In this document: positions 50,764-59,437 of the stretch, in pieces
Position numbering within the stretch: the stretch's first letter is position 1
Layout: every line of letters starts with the position of its first letter
Origin: Pseudocolwellia sp048296855
GTDB lineage: Bacteria > Pseudomonadota > Gammaproteobacteria > Enterobacterales > Alteromonadaceae
Assembly: GCA_048296855.1 (NCBI GenBank)
Contig: CP182631.1
DNA length: 64,000 bases
Reading direction: 5' to 3' (one strand)
Position numbers and translations under genes: made by a program
The notes under the pieces: model-generated
Database searches by the model: none
What the model was told of the DNA's origin: nothing
Seen by the model: the letters and a program-made list of their open reading frames with translations, nothing else

Positions 50764-50860
50764 AACTAACGCCACGTTAAGCGGCAAAAAATTGTTGGCT
50801 AAAATTGTGAACGGAGTGAAACAGCCAACTGTTTTTTGTCCGTTTGAACGCCTTGTTAGC
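50764..50860 (-). repeat. attC 32, class C
   Basis: Loop AATTGTGAACGGAGTGAAAC shared with attC 18; R'' GTTAGCC. Confidence 0.92.
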
Positions 50861-50865
50861 CAGTT

Positions 50866-51387
50866 TTACTCTGTAACATTAACAGTTGTAGATTGCCCTA
50901 TATTTAAACCCTTTGATATAAAAAACACATCTACGGTTAAATCAAGTTGGTACTGTTTTGAAGGCGGTGCATCTAACCAAGGAAATAATAATATCGCTTT
51001 ACGGTCACTTAAAATCCGACCTTTAACAGGTGTGTCTGGAAATATTAGATCAGGTGTATCGCCTTTAATCAACTTAAAGTAAAGACCAAACTCATCAATT
51101 TTATAGGTAGATTTAGGAGGTAAAGTAATTTCAAATTCAATTAATCCAGCATCCCCACATGAACTACCTCTACTTTCAGTAGCACGAACAATTCTAAGAA
51201 CCTTAACTTGTGGGGTTGGAACAGATTCCCAATATTCCCCAAGAGAAGAAGGATCACTTTGAGCAGGTCCTGCGTGTTGCTGCCATTCTTCTTGCGATGG
51301 CGTAAATGCTCTATACCCTGAAATTGAACATGCTAAAAGGTCAAAGCTGAGAAAGGTAAAAAGAAATAGAATAGTTAAAACTTTCAT
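50866..51387 (-). CDS. exported protein, unknown
   Basis: 173 residues from ATG 51387 with signal peptide (MKVLTILFLFTFLSFDLLAC; possibly a lipoprotein, LLAC). Mature part: EYWESVPTPQVKVLRIVRAT, SSCGDAGLIEFEITLPPKST, then a beta-rich C-terminal half. Immunoglobulin-like by eye. The upstream MPLNEAL frame is attC sequence and is not the start. Confidence 0.65.
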   Translation of the reverse strand: MKVLTILFLFTFLSFDLLACSISGYRAFTPSQEEWQQHAGPAQSDPSSLGEYWESVPTPQVKVLRIVRATESRGSSCGDAGLIEFEITLPPKSTYKIDEFGLYFKLIKGDTPDLIFPDTPVKGRILSDRKAILLFPWLDAPPSKQYQLDLTVDVFFISKGLNIGQSTTVNVTE

Positions 51388-51402
51388 CGATACTCTCGAA
51401 CT

Positions 51403-51503
51403 GGCTAACGCCTCGTTAAGAGGCAAATAATAAGTTGGCTAAAATAAGCGACGCAGGAGCAAAAGCCAACTGTTATTTGTCCTGCTTTAACGACTTGTTA
51501 TGC
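51403..51503 (-). repeat. attC 33, class B variant
   Basis: Arms CCTCGTTAAGAGGC and GTCCTGCTTTAACGAC; nearly the same as attC 48. Confidence 0.9.
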
Positions 51504-51928
51504 GTTTTTTTAAGCTGATTAATAATTTTTTGGAAAAGGTTTTTATACTCTCCAAGTATTCTTAAACAGTTGAAAGGATTACAAATTGAGATTAACGAAT
51601 AACCGTTGTCAGAATTTTTTGAAAGAAAAACTTCCCAGTCATTTACTACAAAATTTTTGTGAATATATCTGGCATCAGAATCTATGAGTGTTTGAAAATT
51701 TAAATTTTCTGAGTAACTAATATCAGCTTCACCCATTTGAATCAAAGTGTCTAACCCTGATTCATGAGGGCATGAATAATTGTGCCAATCTCCATTTATA
51801 GTTTTTTTACAATCGATCAAAAAACCTGTTTTAGTAATAAATGTGTCAACTAAAGAATCCGCTGCTTGGCATAATGGCGTAAAGAGAATAAAAAATAAAA
51901 ATACAACTTTTTTTGCTGAATTCACCAT
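51473..51928 (-). CDS. exported protein, unknown
   Basis: 151 residues with signal peptide (about 1-22, FFILFTPLCQAA). Mature part has four Cys (FLIDCKKTING, HNYSCPHESG, ISICNPFNCLRIL) likely in disulfides. The last residues NKSLKQDK are encoded by the attC itself. SD AGGAGAG. Not recognised. Confidence 0.65.
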   Translation of the reverse strand: MVNSAKKVVFLFFILFTPLCQAADSLVDTFITKTGFLIDCKKTINGDWHNYSCPHESGLDTLIQMGEADISYSENLNFQTLIDSDARYIHKNFVVNDWEVFLSKNSDNGYSLISICNPFNCLRILGEYKNLFQKIINQLKKTHNKSLKQDK

Positions 51929-51940
51929 ACTCTCCTAAAC

Positions 51941-52036
51941 GCATAACGCCCAATTAATGGGCTTTTATTGCTGGCTAAAATTTGCGAGGAACGAGCACAG
52001 CCAGCTGTAAAAGTCCCGTTCAATTGCTTGTTATAT
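51941..52036 (-). repeat. attC 34, class A
   Basis: Right arm GTTCAATTGC pairs better with CCCAATTAATGGGC than the usual GTTGAATTGC. Confidence 0.93.
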
Positions 52037-52282
52037 GCCTGATAAACTTTAACTTAATTACTGAAGTTCAAAGTAAAAGACGGTAGTAATAAATGCACTA
52101 TAAATTGAGCTACCCACAAATACCAGAACGAAATAATAGCTTTGTTACATTACGCAGTAATAAAAACAACAAAGCTTATTAGTGACTAGTGAAAAACGAC
52201 AATAGCGAAACTCATAGCAACACTTACAAAAGTAAGATTGATAACAATATTTTTAGCTAAACAAACAATACTATTTGAGTGC
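52037..52282 (-). repeat. ORF-less cassette body, copy 7 (loop type 2)
   Basis: Inner hairpin ATTAC-TGC-GTAAT; left end ACTTTAACTTAATTACTGAA as in copies 20 and 22, although those have type 1 loops. Confidence 0.9.
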
Positions 52283-52378
52283 ATATAACGCCCAATTAAT
52301 GGGCTTTTATTGCTGGCTAAAATTTGCGAGGGACGAGCACAGCCAGCTGTAAAAGTCCCGTTGAATTGCTTGTTATAT
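52283..52378 (-). repeat. attC 35, class A
   Basis: Loop GCGAGGGACGAGC. Confidence 0.93.
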
Positions 52379-52621
52379 GCCTGATAAACCTAAACATAAA
52401 TACACAAGCAACTAGTAAAAACCGATAGTAATAAACGCACTATAAATTGAGCTACCCACAAATACCAGAACGAAATAATAGCTTTGCCAACAAAAGTTTT
52501 TTAAATAGGCAAAGCTTATTAGTGACTAGTGAAAAACTACAATAGCGAAACTCGTAGCAGCGTTTACAAAAGTAAGGTTGATAACCAAATTGTTAGCTAA
52601 GCACCCTGCTTCATGAATTGC
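52379..52621 (-). repeat. ORF-less cassette body, copy 8 (loop type 3)
   Basis: Apical loop has AAAGTTTTTTAAA where other type 3 copies have AAAGTCTTTTAAA. Confidence 0.9.
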
Positions 52622-52716
52622 ATATAACGCCCAATTAATGGGCTTTTATTGCTGGCTAAAATTGCGAGGAACGAGCACAGCCAGCTGTAAAAGTCCCGTT
52701 GAATTTCTTGTTATAT
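52622..52716 (-). repeat. attC 36, class A
   Basis: Right arm GAATTTCTTG (not GAATTGCTTG), a change shared only with attC 41. Confidence 0.93.
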
Positions 52717-52961
52717 GCCTGATAAACCTAAACATAAATACACAAGCAACTAGAAAAAGGCGGTAGTAATAACCACACTATAAATTGAGCTACCCACAAA
52801 AGCCAGAACGAAATAATAGCTTTGCCACAAAAGTCTCTTTAACAAGGCAAAGCTTATTAGTGGCTATTGCAAAGCTATAATAGCGAAACCCGTAGCAGCG
52901 TTTACAAAAGTAAAAGTTAATAACCAAATTATTAGCTAAAGCACCCTACTTCATGAATTGC
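52717..52961 (-). repeat. ORF-less cassette body, copy 9 (loop type 1)
   Basis: Identical by eye to copy 12 (54878), attC included, with AACTAGAAAAAGGCGGTAG and CACAAAAGCCAG. Confidence 0.92.
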
Positions 52962-53062
52962 ATATAACGCCCAACTAAGGGGCAAATTAATGCTTGGCTA
53001 TAATTTGGAACGCAGTGACAAAAGCCAAGCTTTATTTGTCCCGCTTTAGTTACTTGTTAGTT
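52962..53062 (-). repeat. attC 37, class D-like
   Basis: Arms CCCAACTAAGGGGC and GTCCCGCTTTAGTTAC, inner pair GCTTGGCT/AGCCAAGC; R'' GTTAGTT. Confidence 0.9.
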
Positions 53063-53067
53063 GCCGT

Positions 53068-53352
53068 TTACTTGTTTGCAAGAATAAACATTAAAATTAT
53101 TGAAACAACGGGTAAACACATTAAATTAAGAAAACTCCAATATTGTTTTATTGTCAGAGAGTAAAACCCTAAACAAAGGTGAATACTGGTAATAACACTA
53201 CATATTACGCCACTTGCTATCAGCTTAAAATTGTACTCGGTATCAGGAAAAAATAGCACAGCAACTATACATGCAGGCAAGATGATTATTAACTCAGTTA
53301 AAACAAAATGAGCATCATCTAAAAACTTGATATATCTCCGAGCTAGATTCAT
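53068..53352 (-). CDS. small membrane protein
   Basis: 94 residues with three helices (about 18-36, 43-62, 70-91; for example TELIIILPACIVAVLFF). Begins MNLARRYIKFLDDAHF with a basic N-terminus, suggesting an N-in topology. Not recognised. Confidence 0.62.
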   Translation of the reverse strand: MNLARRYIKFLDDAHFVLTELIIILPACIVAVLFFPDTEYNFKLIASGVICSVITSIHLCLGFYSLTIKQYWSFLNLMCLPVVSIILMFILANK

Positions 53353-53360
53353 ATAATGGC

Positions 53361-53460
53361 AACTAACGCCCTGTTAAGGGGCAAATTGTAGTTGGCTAAA
53401 ATGTGAAGCGGAGCGGAACCAGCCAACTGTTATTTGTCCCGCTTGAACAGCTTGTTAGCA
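53361..53460 (-). repeat. attC 38 (CCCTGTTAAGGGGC arm)
   Basis: Right arm GTCCCGCTTGAACAGC; loop TGTGAAGCGGAGCGG; R'' GTTAGCA. Confidence 0.9.
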
Positions 53461-54096
53461 TTACTTTACCACAAGTTTATCGACAACTTGTTTAACTTTA
53501 TTTGTATTTCCATTGGCAATACACGTTTGTTTAAGCTCATGTATTAAATTGACTAACTCGCCCATACGCGTGCCCTGATCAGGACTCCATGTTTTACCTG
53601 CCATCGGTGCCAAGAATATTGAATTATCATGTTTTCTAGGGGTAGAAAAGTGATAAGTAGTACCATCCATACCTAAACGGTTATTCGACGAATACTTAGT
53701 TTTTAATAACTCGGATACCCAAATTTTTTCTAATTGGATTGCTAATTGATTTGGGATTGAAATGTTACACTTTTCTATCGGGTTAACAGGAACATTGTTA
53801 CTGTAAATTTGCCAATAATGTATTTCTGCTTCTAAAAGTATTAGAGAATATTGATTTTCTATTTTTTTAATAAATAAGGCTGACTCTGAATCAAAAGATG
53901 GAATCGTAATTACTTTTAAAATTACATCGTTAGCATATGCGGCTTCAAATGCTTTTGTGACAAATAAATGATAATTATGTGTTACCTGCATTCGTGCATA
54001 AATAGATGTTTCTGGATATAAGTGCTCTTGAGAATGAACAAAAGAAGAAACTATGCTGAATAATAAAACATTTAAAATTTTCACAAGACCATCCAT
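53461..54096 (-). CDS. exported hypothetical protein
   Basis: Up to 211 residues; a GTG four codons in (54084) may be the true start, giving a signal peptide VKILNVLLFSIVSSFVHSQ. Mature part: YARMQVTHNYHLFVTKAFEA, YSLILLEAEIHYWQIYSNNV, GMDGTTYHFSTPRKHDNSIF. No family recognised. Confidence 0.62.
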   Translation of the reverse strand: MDGLVKILNVLLFSIVSSFVHSQEHLYPETSIYARMQVTHNYHLFVTKAFEAAYANDVILKVITIPSFDSESALFIKKIENQYSLILLEAEIHYWQIYSNNVPVNPIEKCNISIPNQLAIQLEKIWVSELLKTKYSSNNRLGMDGTTYHFSTPRKHDNSIFLAPMAGKTWSPDQGTRMGELVNLIHELKQTCIANGNTNKVKQVVDKLVVK

Positions 54097-54100
54097 GTAA

Positions 54101-54195
54101 TGCTAACGCCCAATTAATGGGCTTTTATTGCTGGCTATAATTGCGAGGAACGAGCACAGCCAGCTGTAAAAGTCCCGTTGAATTGCTTGTTATAT
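54101..54195 (-). repeat. attC 39, class A
   Basis: Inner spacer GGCTATAATTGCG (T for A); first of four class A sites in tandem. Confidence 0.93.
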
Positions 54196-54440
54196 GCCTG
54201 ATAAACCTAAACATAAATACATAAGCAACTAGTAAAAGACGGTAGTAATAAATGCACTATAAATTGAGCTACCCACAAATACCAGAACGAAATAATAGCT
54301 TTGCCAACAAAAGTCTTTTAAATAGGCAAAGCTTATTAGTGACTAGTGGAAAACTAGAATAGCGAAACCCGTAGCAGCGCATTAAAAAGTAAAAGTTAGT
54401 AACCGAATTATTAGCTAAAGCACCCTACTTCATGAATTGC
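54196..54440 (-). repeat. ORF-less cassette body, copy 10 (loop type 3)
   Basis: Right part has GCAGCGCATTAAAAAGT, unlike the usual GCAGCGTTTACAAAAGT. Confidence 0.9.
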
Positions 54441-54535
54441 ATATAACGCCCAATTAATGGGCTTTTATTGCTGGCTAAAATTGCGAGGAACGAGCACAGC
54501 CAGCTGTAAAAGTCCCGTTGAATTGCTTGTTATAT
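54441..54535 (-). repeat. attC 40, class A
   Basis: Consensus form of the class. Confidence 0.94.
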
Positions 54536-54782
54536 GCCTGATAAACCTGAACATAAATACACAAGCAACTAGTAAAAACCGGTAGTCATAAACGCACTAT
54601 AAATTGAGCTACCCACAAATGCCAGTACGAAATAATAGCTTTGTTACATTACGTAGTAATAAAAACAACAAAGCTTATTAGTGACTATTGAAATACTACA
54701 ATAGCGATACTCGTAGCAGCAATTATAAAAGTAAAAGTTATTAACCTAATTCTTAGCTAAAGCACCCAACTACATGAATTGC
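54536..54782 (-). repeat. ORF-less cassette body, copy 11 (loop type 2)
   Basis: Inner hairpin ATTAC-TAC-GTAAT; left end matches copy 1 (AAAACCGGTAGTCATAAACG), which has a type 3 loop. Confidence 0.9.
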
Positions 54783-54877
54783 ATATAACGCCCAATTAAT
54801 GGGCTTTTATTGCTGGCTAAAATTGCGAGGAACGAGCACAGCCAGCTGTAAAAGTCCCGTTGAATTTCTTGTTATAT
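54783..54877 (-). repeat. attC 41, class A
   Basis: GAATTTCTTG right arm as in attC 36. Confidence 0.93.
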
Positions 54878-55122
54878 GCCTGATAAACCTAAACATAAAT
54901 ACACAAGCAACTAGAAAAAGGCGGTAGTAATAACCACACTATAAATTGAGCTACCCACAAAAGCCAGAACGAAATAATAGCTTTGCCACAAAAGTCTCTT
55001 TAACAAGGCAAAGCTTATTAGTGGCTATTGCAAAGCTATAATAGCGAAACCCGTAGCAGCGTTTACAAAAGTAAAAGTTAATAACCAAATTATTAGCTAA
55101 AGCACCCTACTTCATGAATTGC
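54878..55122 (-). repeat. ORF-less cassette body, copy 12 (loop type 1)
   Basis: Duplicate of copy 9 at 52717. Confidence 0.92.
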
Positions 55123-55218
55123 ATATAACGCCCAATTAATGGGCTTTTATTGCTGGCTAAAATTTGCGAGGGACGAGCACAGCCAGCTGTAAAAGTCCCG
55201 TTGAATTGCTTGTTATAT
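55123..55218 (-). repeat. attC 42, class A
   Basis: Loop GCGAGGGACGAGC; one T more in the spacer than attC 25, its otherwise close relative. Confidence 0.93.
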
Positions 55219-55463
55219 GCCTAATAAACCTGAACTAAAATACAAAAGCCAGAAGTAAAAGACGATAGTAATAAACGCACTATAAATTGAGCTACCCACA
55301 AATGCCAGTACGAAATAATAGCTTTGCCACAAAAGTCTCTTTAACAAGGCAAAGCTTATTAGTGGCTATTGCAAAGCTATAATAGCGAAACCCGTAGCAG
55401 CGTTTACAAAAGTAAAAGTTAATAACCAAATTATTAGCTAAAGCCCCCTACTACATGAATTGC
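55219..55463 (-). repeat. ORF-less cassette body, copy 13 (loop type 1)
   Basis: Duplicate of copy 5 at 47794. Confidence 0.92.
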
Positions 55464-55583
55464 ATATAACGCCGCTATCACCGGACAGCTAGGCGTAGTT
55501 GTAATTTATGTTAATGGAGCGCCAGCGAAATGCATAAATTGCAAAACGTAGCCTAGCTGTTCCGGTGCATAGCTTTGTTATAC
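55464..55583 (-). repeat. attC 43, class E (long)
   Basis: Second member of the 120 bp class; differs from attC 10 in the apical part (TTAATGGAGCGCCAGCGAAA) where a compensating change is not evident; R'' GTTATAC. Confidence 0.87.
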
Positions 55584-55589
55584 GCTACC

Positions 55590-55820
55590 CTACATAAACC
55601 GAACAGACGGCTGAAAAATACCAACAACAAACCAAATACTAGCTGCAATAAAATATATCCATACGAATAGCTTTATGCCATCAGCACTCCAGGTGGGAGC
55701 AAAGTGATGAATAAGGAAGCCTGATGTTAGTGTACCTTCTAGCCACTCAGCGCCGTTCCACCTTATTATCCACAACCAAAAAATCACTTCAAATAAGTAG
55801 AATAGTATCCAGATTGTCAT
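55590..55820 (-). CDS. small membrane protein
   Basis: 76 residues, Trp-rich: TIWILFYLFEVIFWLWIIRW, ending LFVWIYFIAASIWFVVGIFQ-PSVRFM. Two clear helices (about 2-18, 48-68) and perhaps a third weak one. Not recognised. Confidence 0.6.
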   Translation of the reverse strand: MTIWILFYLFEVIFWLWIIRWNGAEWLEGTLTSGFLIHHFAPTWSADGIKLFVWIYFIAASIWFVVGIFQPSVRFM

Positions 55821-55844
55821 CGAATAATGGGAGCTCCATTTTGT

Positions 55845-55944
55845 GTATAACGCCCCGCTAAGGGGAAATTTATTGTTTGCTAAAATGTTGAGCGGAGCGA
55901 AAACAGCAAACTGTAAATTTTCCCTCTTGAGCGACTTGTTATGT
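55845..55944 (-). repeat. attC 44 (CCCCGCTAAGGGG arm)
   Basis: Right arm TTCCCTCTTGAGCGAC, inner pair GTTTGCT/AGCAAAC; R'' GTTATGT. Confidence 0.88.
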
Positions 55945-55947
55945 TTA

Positions 55948-56259
55948 CTAATTAACTAAACCATCAAATAACACCAACAAACCTGTAAGAATTATTGCAA
56001 AATAAAATAGTAATACAAGGATACCCATAAAGGAAAATAATAAGAATTTTTTAGAGTCTATGAATATAAATTTATTTTTTAACAATTCATATAAAAGATA
56101 TGAAAATACACACAGCAATGAAAATACAATTATGTGATAAGCGTCAATTGGCTTTATAAATTCCATGTACATGAGAGCAATAGAAGCGACAAACACTAAC
56201 GTCACAATAGTGTTAATTTGCAACTTAATCTTTTTCCACTTTAATAAAATATCTTTCAT
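55948..56259 (-). CDS. small membrane protein
   Basis: 103 residues from the ATG at 56259 (AAGG just before it; an upstream TTG is possible). Four hydrophobic stretches: about 15-31, 39-58, 62-70 weak and 74-98 (LFSFMGILVLLFYFAIILTG). Not recognised. Confidence 0.6.
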   Translation of the reverse strand: MKDILLKWKKIKLQINTIVTLVFVASIALMYMEFIKPIDAYHIIVFSLLCVFSYLLYELLKNKFIFIDSKKFLLFSFMGILVLLFYFAIILTGLLVLFDGLVN

Positions 56260-56292
56260 TAACCTTTCAAAATAAGTCAAACTACAAGGTAA

Positions 56293-56387
56293 ACATAACG
56301 CCCAATTAATGGGCTTTTATTGCTGGCTAAAATTGCGAGGGACGAGCACAGCCAGCTGTAAAAGTCCCGTTGAATTGCTTGTTATAT
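56293..56387 (-). repeat. attC 45, class A
   Basis: Loop GCGAGGGACGAGC. Confidence 0.93.
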
Positions 56388-56632
56388 GCCTGATAAACCT
56401 TAACTTAAACACAAAATCTAGAAGTAAAGACGGTAGTAATAACTGCACTATAAATTGAGCTACCCACAAATGCTAGAACGAAATAATAGCTTTGTTACAT
56501 TACGCAGTAATAAAAACAACAAAGCTTATTAGTGACTATTGGAAAACTCCAATAGCGAAACCCGTAGCAGCGTTTACAAAAGTAAGGTTGATAACAATAT
56601 TTTTAGCTAAACCAACAATACTATTTGAGTGC
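56388..56632 (-). repeat. ORF-less cassette body, copy 14 (loop type 2)
   Basis: Second hairpin is extended here: CTATTGG pairs with CCAATAG (others have CTATTG/CAATAG). Confidence 0.9.
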
Positions 56633-56732
56633 ATATAACGCCCACATTAACGGGCTAAATAAATGTTGGCTAAAATAGTGAACGGAGTGAACATAGCCAA
56701 CTTTATGTGTCCCGTTGAATGCCTTGTTAGGT
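56633..56732 (-). repeat. attC 46 (CCCACATTAACGGGC arm)
   Basis: Right arm GTCCCGTTGAATGCC, inner pair GTTGGCT/AGCCAAC; R'' GTTAGGT. Confidence 0.9.
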
Positions 56733-56743
56733 TTTGATTACAC

Positions 56744-56971
56744 CTAAACGTCGAAATTTCGTTTTATATAAACCTTAGCCTGACTTTTATAAAGGTATAG
56801 AGCAATCGTTATTGCCAGAGAAATTAATAGCCAAGGCACAACTTGCTTATTAAAATTTAAACCTGATTTAACAGTTAAATCTATAGTTTCCGATAACAGA
56901 AATGCAGACATTAAAAATGCCAAATAAAGTACCAAATTGTAAAACTGAAATATTTGTTTGCGATACTTCAT
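56744..56971 (-). CDS. small two-helix membrane protein
   Basis: 75 residues: helix about 10-27 (YNLVLYLAFLMSAFLLSETI), helix about 44-61 (VVPWLLISLAITIALYLYKS), then a basic tail QAKVYIKRNFDV. Starts behind AGGTTTTTATC. Not recognised. Confidence 0.62.
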   Translation of the reverse strand: MKYRKQIFQFYNLVLYLAFLMSAFLLSETIDLTVKSGLNFNKQVVPWLLISLAITIALYLYKSQAKVYIKRNFDV

Positions 56972-56978
56972 GATAAAA

Positions 56979-57077
56979 ACCTAACGCTTTGCTAATGGGC
57001 AAAATAAAGTTTGCTAAAATGTGCGAGGCACGAGCAACAGCAAACTGTATTTTGTCCTGTTAAGCAACTTGTTATGT
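56979..57077 (-). repeat. attC 47 (GCTTTGCTAATGGGC arm)
   Basis: Trails the third copy of the tiny membrane protein, whose other two copies have class A sites; right arm GTCCTGTTAAGCAAC. Confidence 0.88.
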
Positions 57078-57323
57078 ACAATTACTGCTTTGATTAACTT
57101 CTTTTTCTTGATGGCCAAAAAACTTAGTACCTGATTGATTATTTTCTTTACGTTGATATAAAAGACGAATGTATAAGAAAAATAATACTAGCGGTCCAGC
57201 TATTAAACCTAAACAGAAAATAATTATCTGGGTGAATTGTGAATAACCTAATTCCATTGCCCATTTAGCACTCAATATCCCAAATAAAAAAGCTACCGAA
57301 CCCGTTGTTAAATTTATATCCAT
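57072..57323 (-). CDS. tiny two-helix membrane protein, copy 3 of 3
   Basis: Same protein as at 48129 and, with one change, at 39152. The coding DNA and about 35 bp upstream are nearly identical to the other copies, but the attC attached at its 3' end belongs to another class. The upstream in-frame MPLNEALCTN comes from attC 48. Confidence 0.75.
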   Translation of the reverse strand: MDINLTTGSVAFLFGILSAKWAMELGYSQFTQIIIFCLGLIAGPLVLFFLYIRLLYQRKENNQSGTKFFGHQEKEVNQSSNCT

Positions 57324-57356
57324 ATTACTCTCCATAGTTAGATTTACACAATTTGT

Positions 57357-57457
57357 ACATAACGCCTCGTTAAGAGGCAAATAATATGTTGGCTAAAATA
57401 AGCGACGCAGGAGCAAAAGCCAACTGTTATTTGTCCTGCTTAAACGACTTGTTATGC
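57357..57457 (-). repeat. attC 48, class B variant
   Basis: CCTCGTTAAGAGGC arm as in attC 33; R'' GTTATGC. Confidence 0.9.
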
Positions 57458-57841
57458 TTTGCGGCAATACTTTTGAAAATCCCAGTCATCTAATATTTCA
57501 AAGCCGTTGCAATGTGGAGCTGGAGCAATACACTGAAAATAATTGCTTATTATATTTTTCCCAAGCTCTCTATTATCAATAACGTCTGGAAGCGAGCTAG
57601 GTAATTTACTTTGGCATTTAGCCAGTTTCTTATTTATATAAGACGGACATTTGTTTAGTTCTATGTTGTAATCTTTAGCATTATTTTTACATGAATCATG
57701 AGCCAGAGCCTCAAAGTGCTTAATATATTCTGAGGTTGGTACAGGATTATTATTTACATCTGCAATATCGTAAGTTACCGGTAAAGTGCTGTAATAGTAA
57801 TATCCTCCAGCGATCAGAAAAATTAGTATAAGTTTATTCAT
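57452..57841 (-). CDS. exported or anchored hypothetical protein
   Basis: 129 residues with one N-terminal hydrophobic segment (NKLILIFLIAGGYYYYSTLP) that could be a signal anchor. Six Cys in the rest (HDSCKNNA, NKCPSY, AKCQSK, FQCIAPAPHCNGFE, KYCRKA) suggest disulfides outside the cytoplasm. SD AAGGACG. Not recognised. Confidence 0.63.
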   Translation of the reverse strand: MNKLILIFLIAGGYYYYSTLPVTYDIADVNNNPVPTSEYIKHFEALAHDSCKNNAKDYNIELNKCPSYINKKLAKCQSKLPSSLPDVIDNRELGKNIISNYFQCIAPAPHCNGFEILDDWDFQKYCRKA

Positions 57842-57869
57842 AGGTACGTCCTTGTTAAATTGTAAAAAA

Positions 57870-57964
57870 GCATAACGCCCAATTAATGGGCTTTTATTGC
57901 TGGCTAAAATAGCGAGGAACGAGCACAGCCAGCTGTAAAAGTCCCGTTGAATTGCTTGTTATAT
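57870..57964 (-). repeat. attC 49, class A
   Basis: Spacer TAAAATAGCGAGGAACG; opens a run of three ORF-less cassettes. Confidence 0.93.
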
Positions 57965-58210
57965 GCCTGATAAAACTGAACTTAAATACAAAAGTTAGAA
58001 GTAAAAAACGGTAGTAATAAACGCACTATAAATTGAGCTACCCACAAATACCAGAACGAAATAATAGCTTTGTTACATTACGAAGTAATAAAAACAACAA
58101 AGCTTATTAGTGACTATTGAAAAACCATAATAGCGAAACCCGTAGCAGCGTTTACAAAAGCACCTTTGATAAAAACATTTTTAGCTAAACCAACCATACT
58201 ATTTGAGTGC
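57965..58210 (-). repeat. ORF-less cassette body, copy 15 (loop type 2)
   Basis: Inner hairpin ATTAC-TTC-GTAAT; left half matches copy 4 and right half copy 2 (AAAAGCACCTTTGATAAAAA). Confidence 0.9.
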
Positions 58211-58305
58211 ATATAACGCCCAATTAATGGGCTTTTATTGCTGGCTAAAATTGCGAGGGACGAGCACAGCCAGCTGTAAAAGTCCCGTTGAATTGCTTGT
58301 TATAT
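58211..58305 (-). repeat. attC 50, class A
   Basis: Loop GCGAGGGACGAGC. Confidence 0.93.
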
Positions 58306-58550
58306 GCCTGATAAACCTTAACTTAAACACAAAATCTAGAAGTAAAAGACGGTAGTAATAACTGCACTATAAATTGAGCTACCCACAAATGCCAGAACGA
58401 AATAATAGCTTTGCCACAAAAGTCTCTTTAACAAGGCAAAGCTTATTAGTGACTATTGAAAAACGATAATAGCGAAACCCGTAGCAGCGTTTACAAAAGT
58501 AAAAGTTAATAACCAAAATATTAGCTAAAGCACCCTACTACATGAATTGC
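58306..58550 (-). repeat. ORF-less cassette body, copy 16 (loop type 1)
   Basis: Left end ACCTTAACTTAAACACAAAA as in copy 14, which has a type 2 loop. Confidence 0.9.
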
Positions 58551-58645
58551 ATATAACGCCCAATTAATGGGCTTTTATTGCTGGCTAAAATTGCGAGGGA
58601 CGAGCACAGCCAGCTGTAAAAGTCCCGTTGAATTGCTTGTTATAT
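58551..58645 (-). repeat. attC 51, class A
   Basis: Loop GCGAGGGACGAGC. Confidence 0.93.
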
Positions 58646-58889
58646 GCCTGATAAAACTGAACTTAAATACACAAGTTCAAAGTAAAAGACGGTAGTAATA
58701 AATGCACTATAAATTGAGCTACCCACAATTGCCAGAACGAAATAATAGCTTTGCCACAAAAGTCTCTTTAAAAAGGCAAAGCTTATTAGTGACTATTGAA
58801 AAACTAGAATAGCGAAACTCGTAGCAGCGTTTACAAAAGTACGTTTGATAACAACATTTTTAGCTAAACCAACCATACTATTTGAGTGC
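58646..58889 (-). repeat. ORF-less cassette body, copy 17 (loop type 1)
   Basis: One change in the apical loop (TTTAAAAAGGC for TTTAACAAGGC); outer stem intact. Confidence 0.9.
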
Positions 58890-58988
58890 ATATAACGCCT
58901 CATTCAGAGGCAAATAATTGTTGGCTAAAATAGCGAGGCACGAGCAACAGCCAACTGTTATTTGTCCTGCTGCAATGCCTTGTTAGGT
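58890..58988 (-). repeat. attC 52, class B
   Basis: Right arm GTCCTGCTGCAATGCC; R'' GTTAGGT. Confidence 0.9.
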
Positions 58989-59332
58989 TTACATTGTTCC
59001 CAAAGCATCTCTTTGTATTTTTTAGCTAAAAGTATATCTTTATTTATACCTAATGATTTAGCACCAAACCCAGTTTCATAATATAGTTTTGCTGCTTTTA
59101 TCGCGTCACAATTACCTAAAGATGCGGCTTTTATTAAGCAAGCGGTAGCTACTTCTGACTTCCGTTTGCCAGGATAGTTTACCTGATATGCATTGGCGTC
59201 GATCTCATCGGGCTTATACGCTACTGAAAAAAATAGAGAGTACATATCATTTACATCAGACTCAATAGGACATGCATTCTCTGCTTTAATATTTAAAGAC
59301 ACAAACATAAATACCAATGCTAAAATTTTCAT
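58958..59332 (-). CDS. exported Sel1-like repeat protein (short)
   Basis: 124 residues from ATG 59332 with signal peptide (MKILALVFMFVSLNIKAENA). One or two Sel1-type helical repeats are suggested by ACLIKAASLGNCDAIKAAKL and YYETGFGAKSLGINKDILLA-KKYKEML. The terminal KPNKALQQDK is encoded inside the attC, like NKSLKQDK at 51473. Function unknown. Confidence 0.62.
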   Translation of the reverse strand: MKILALVFMFVSLNIKAENACPIESDVNDMYSLFFSVAYKPDEIDANAYQVNYPGKRKSEVATACLIKAASLGNCDAIKAAKLYYETGFGAKSLGINKDILLAKKYKEMLWEQCKPNKALQQDK

Positions 59333-59337
59333 CGTAA

Positions 59338-59432
59338 ACCTAACGCCCAATTAATGGGCTTTTATTGCTGGCTATAATTGCGAGGAACGAGCACAGCCAG
59401 CTGTAAAAGTCCCGTTCAATTGCTTGTTATAT
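59338..59432 (-). repeat. attC 53, class A
   Basis: One of few class A sites attached to a gene; right arm GTTCAATTGC as in attC 34. Confidence 0.92.
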
Positions 59433-59437
59433 GTAAA

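Noticed and set aside
54250..54375. Small plus-strand frame inside ORF-less cassettes (begins MPERNNSF in some copies)
   Set aside because: The start is ATG in only some copies; others have ATA, AAG or ATT at that codon, the frame differs between loop types after SF, and there is no ribosome-binding site. The stem is conserved, not the peptide.
55040..55060. Sigma-70 promoter in the ORF-less cassette (TATAAT near CAAAGC)
   Set aside because: TATAAT occurs in some copies only, has no convincing -35 at 16-18 bp, and lies in the loop of the second hairpin. On the minus strand TTGTAA and TATTAT are 19 bp apart, too wide to call.
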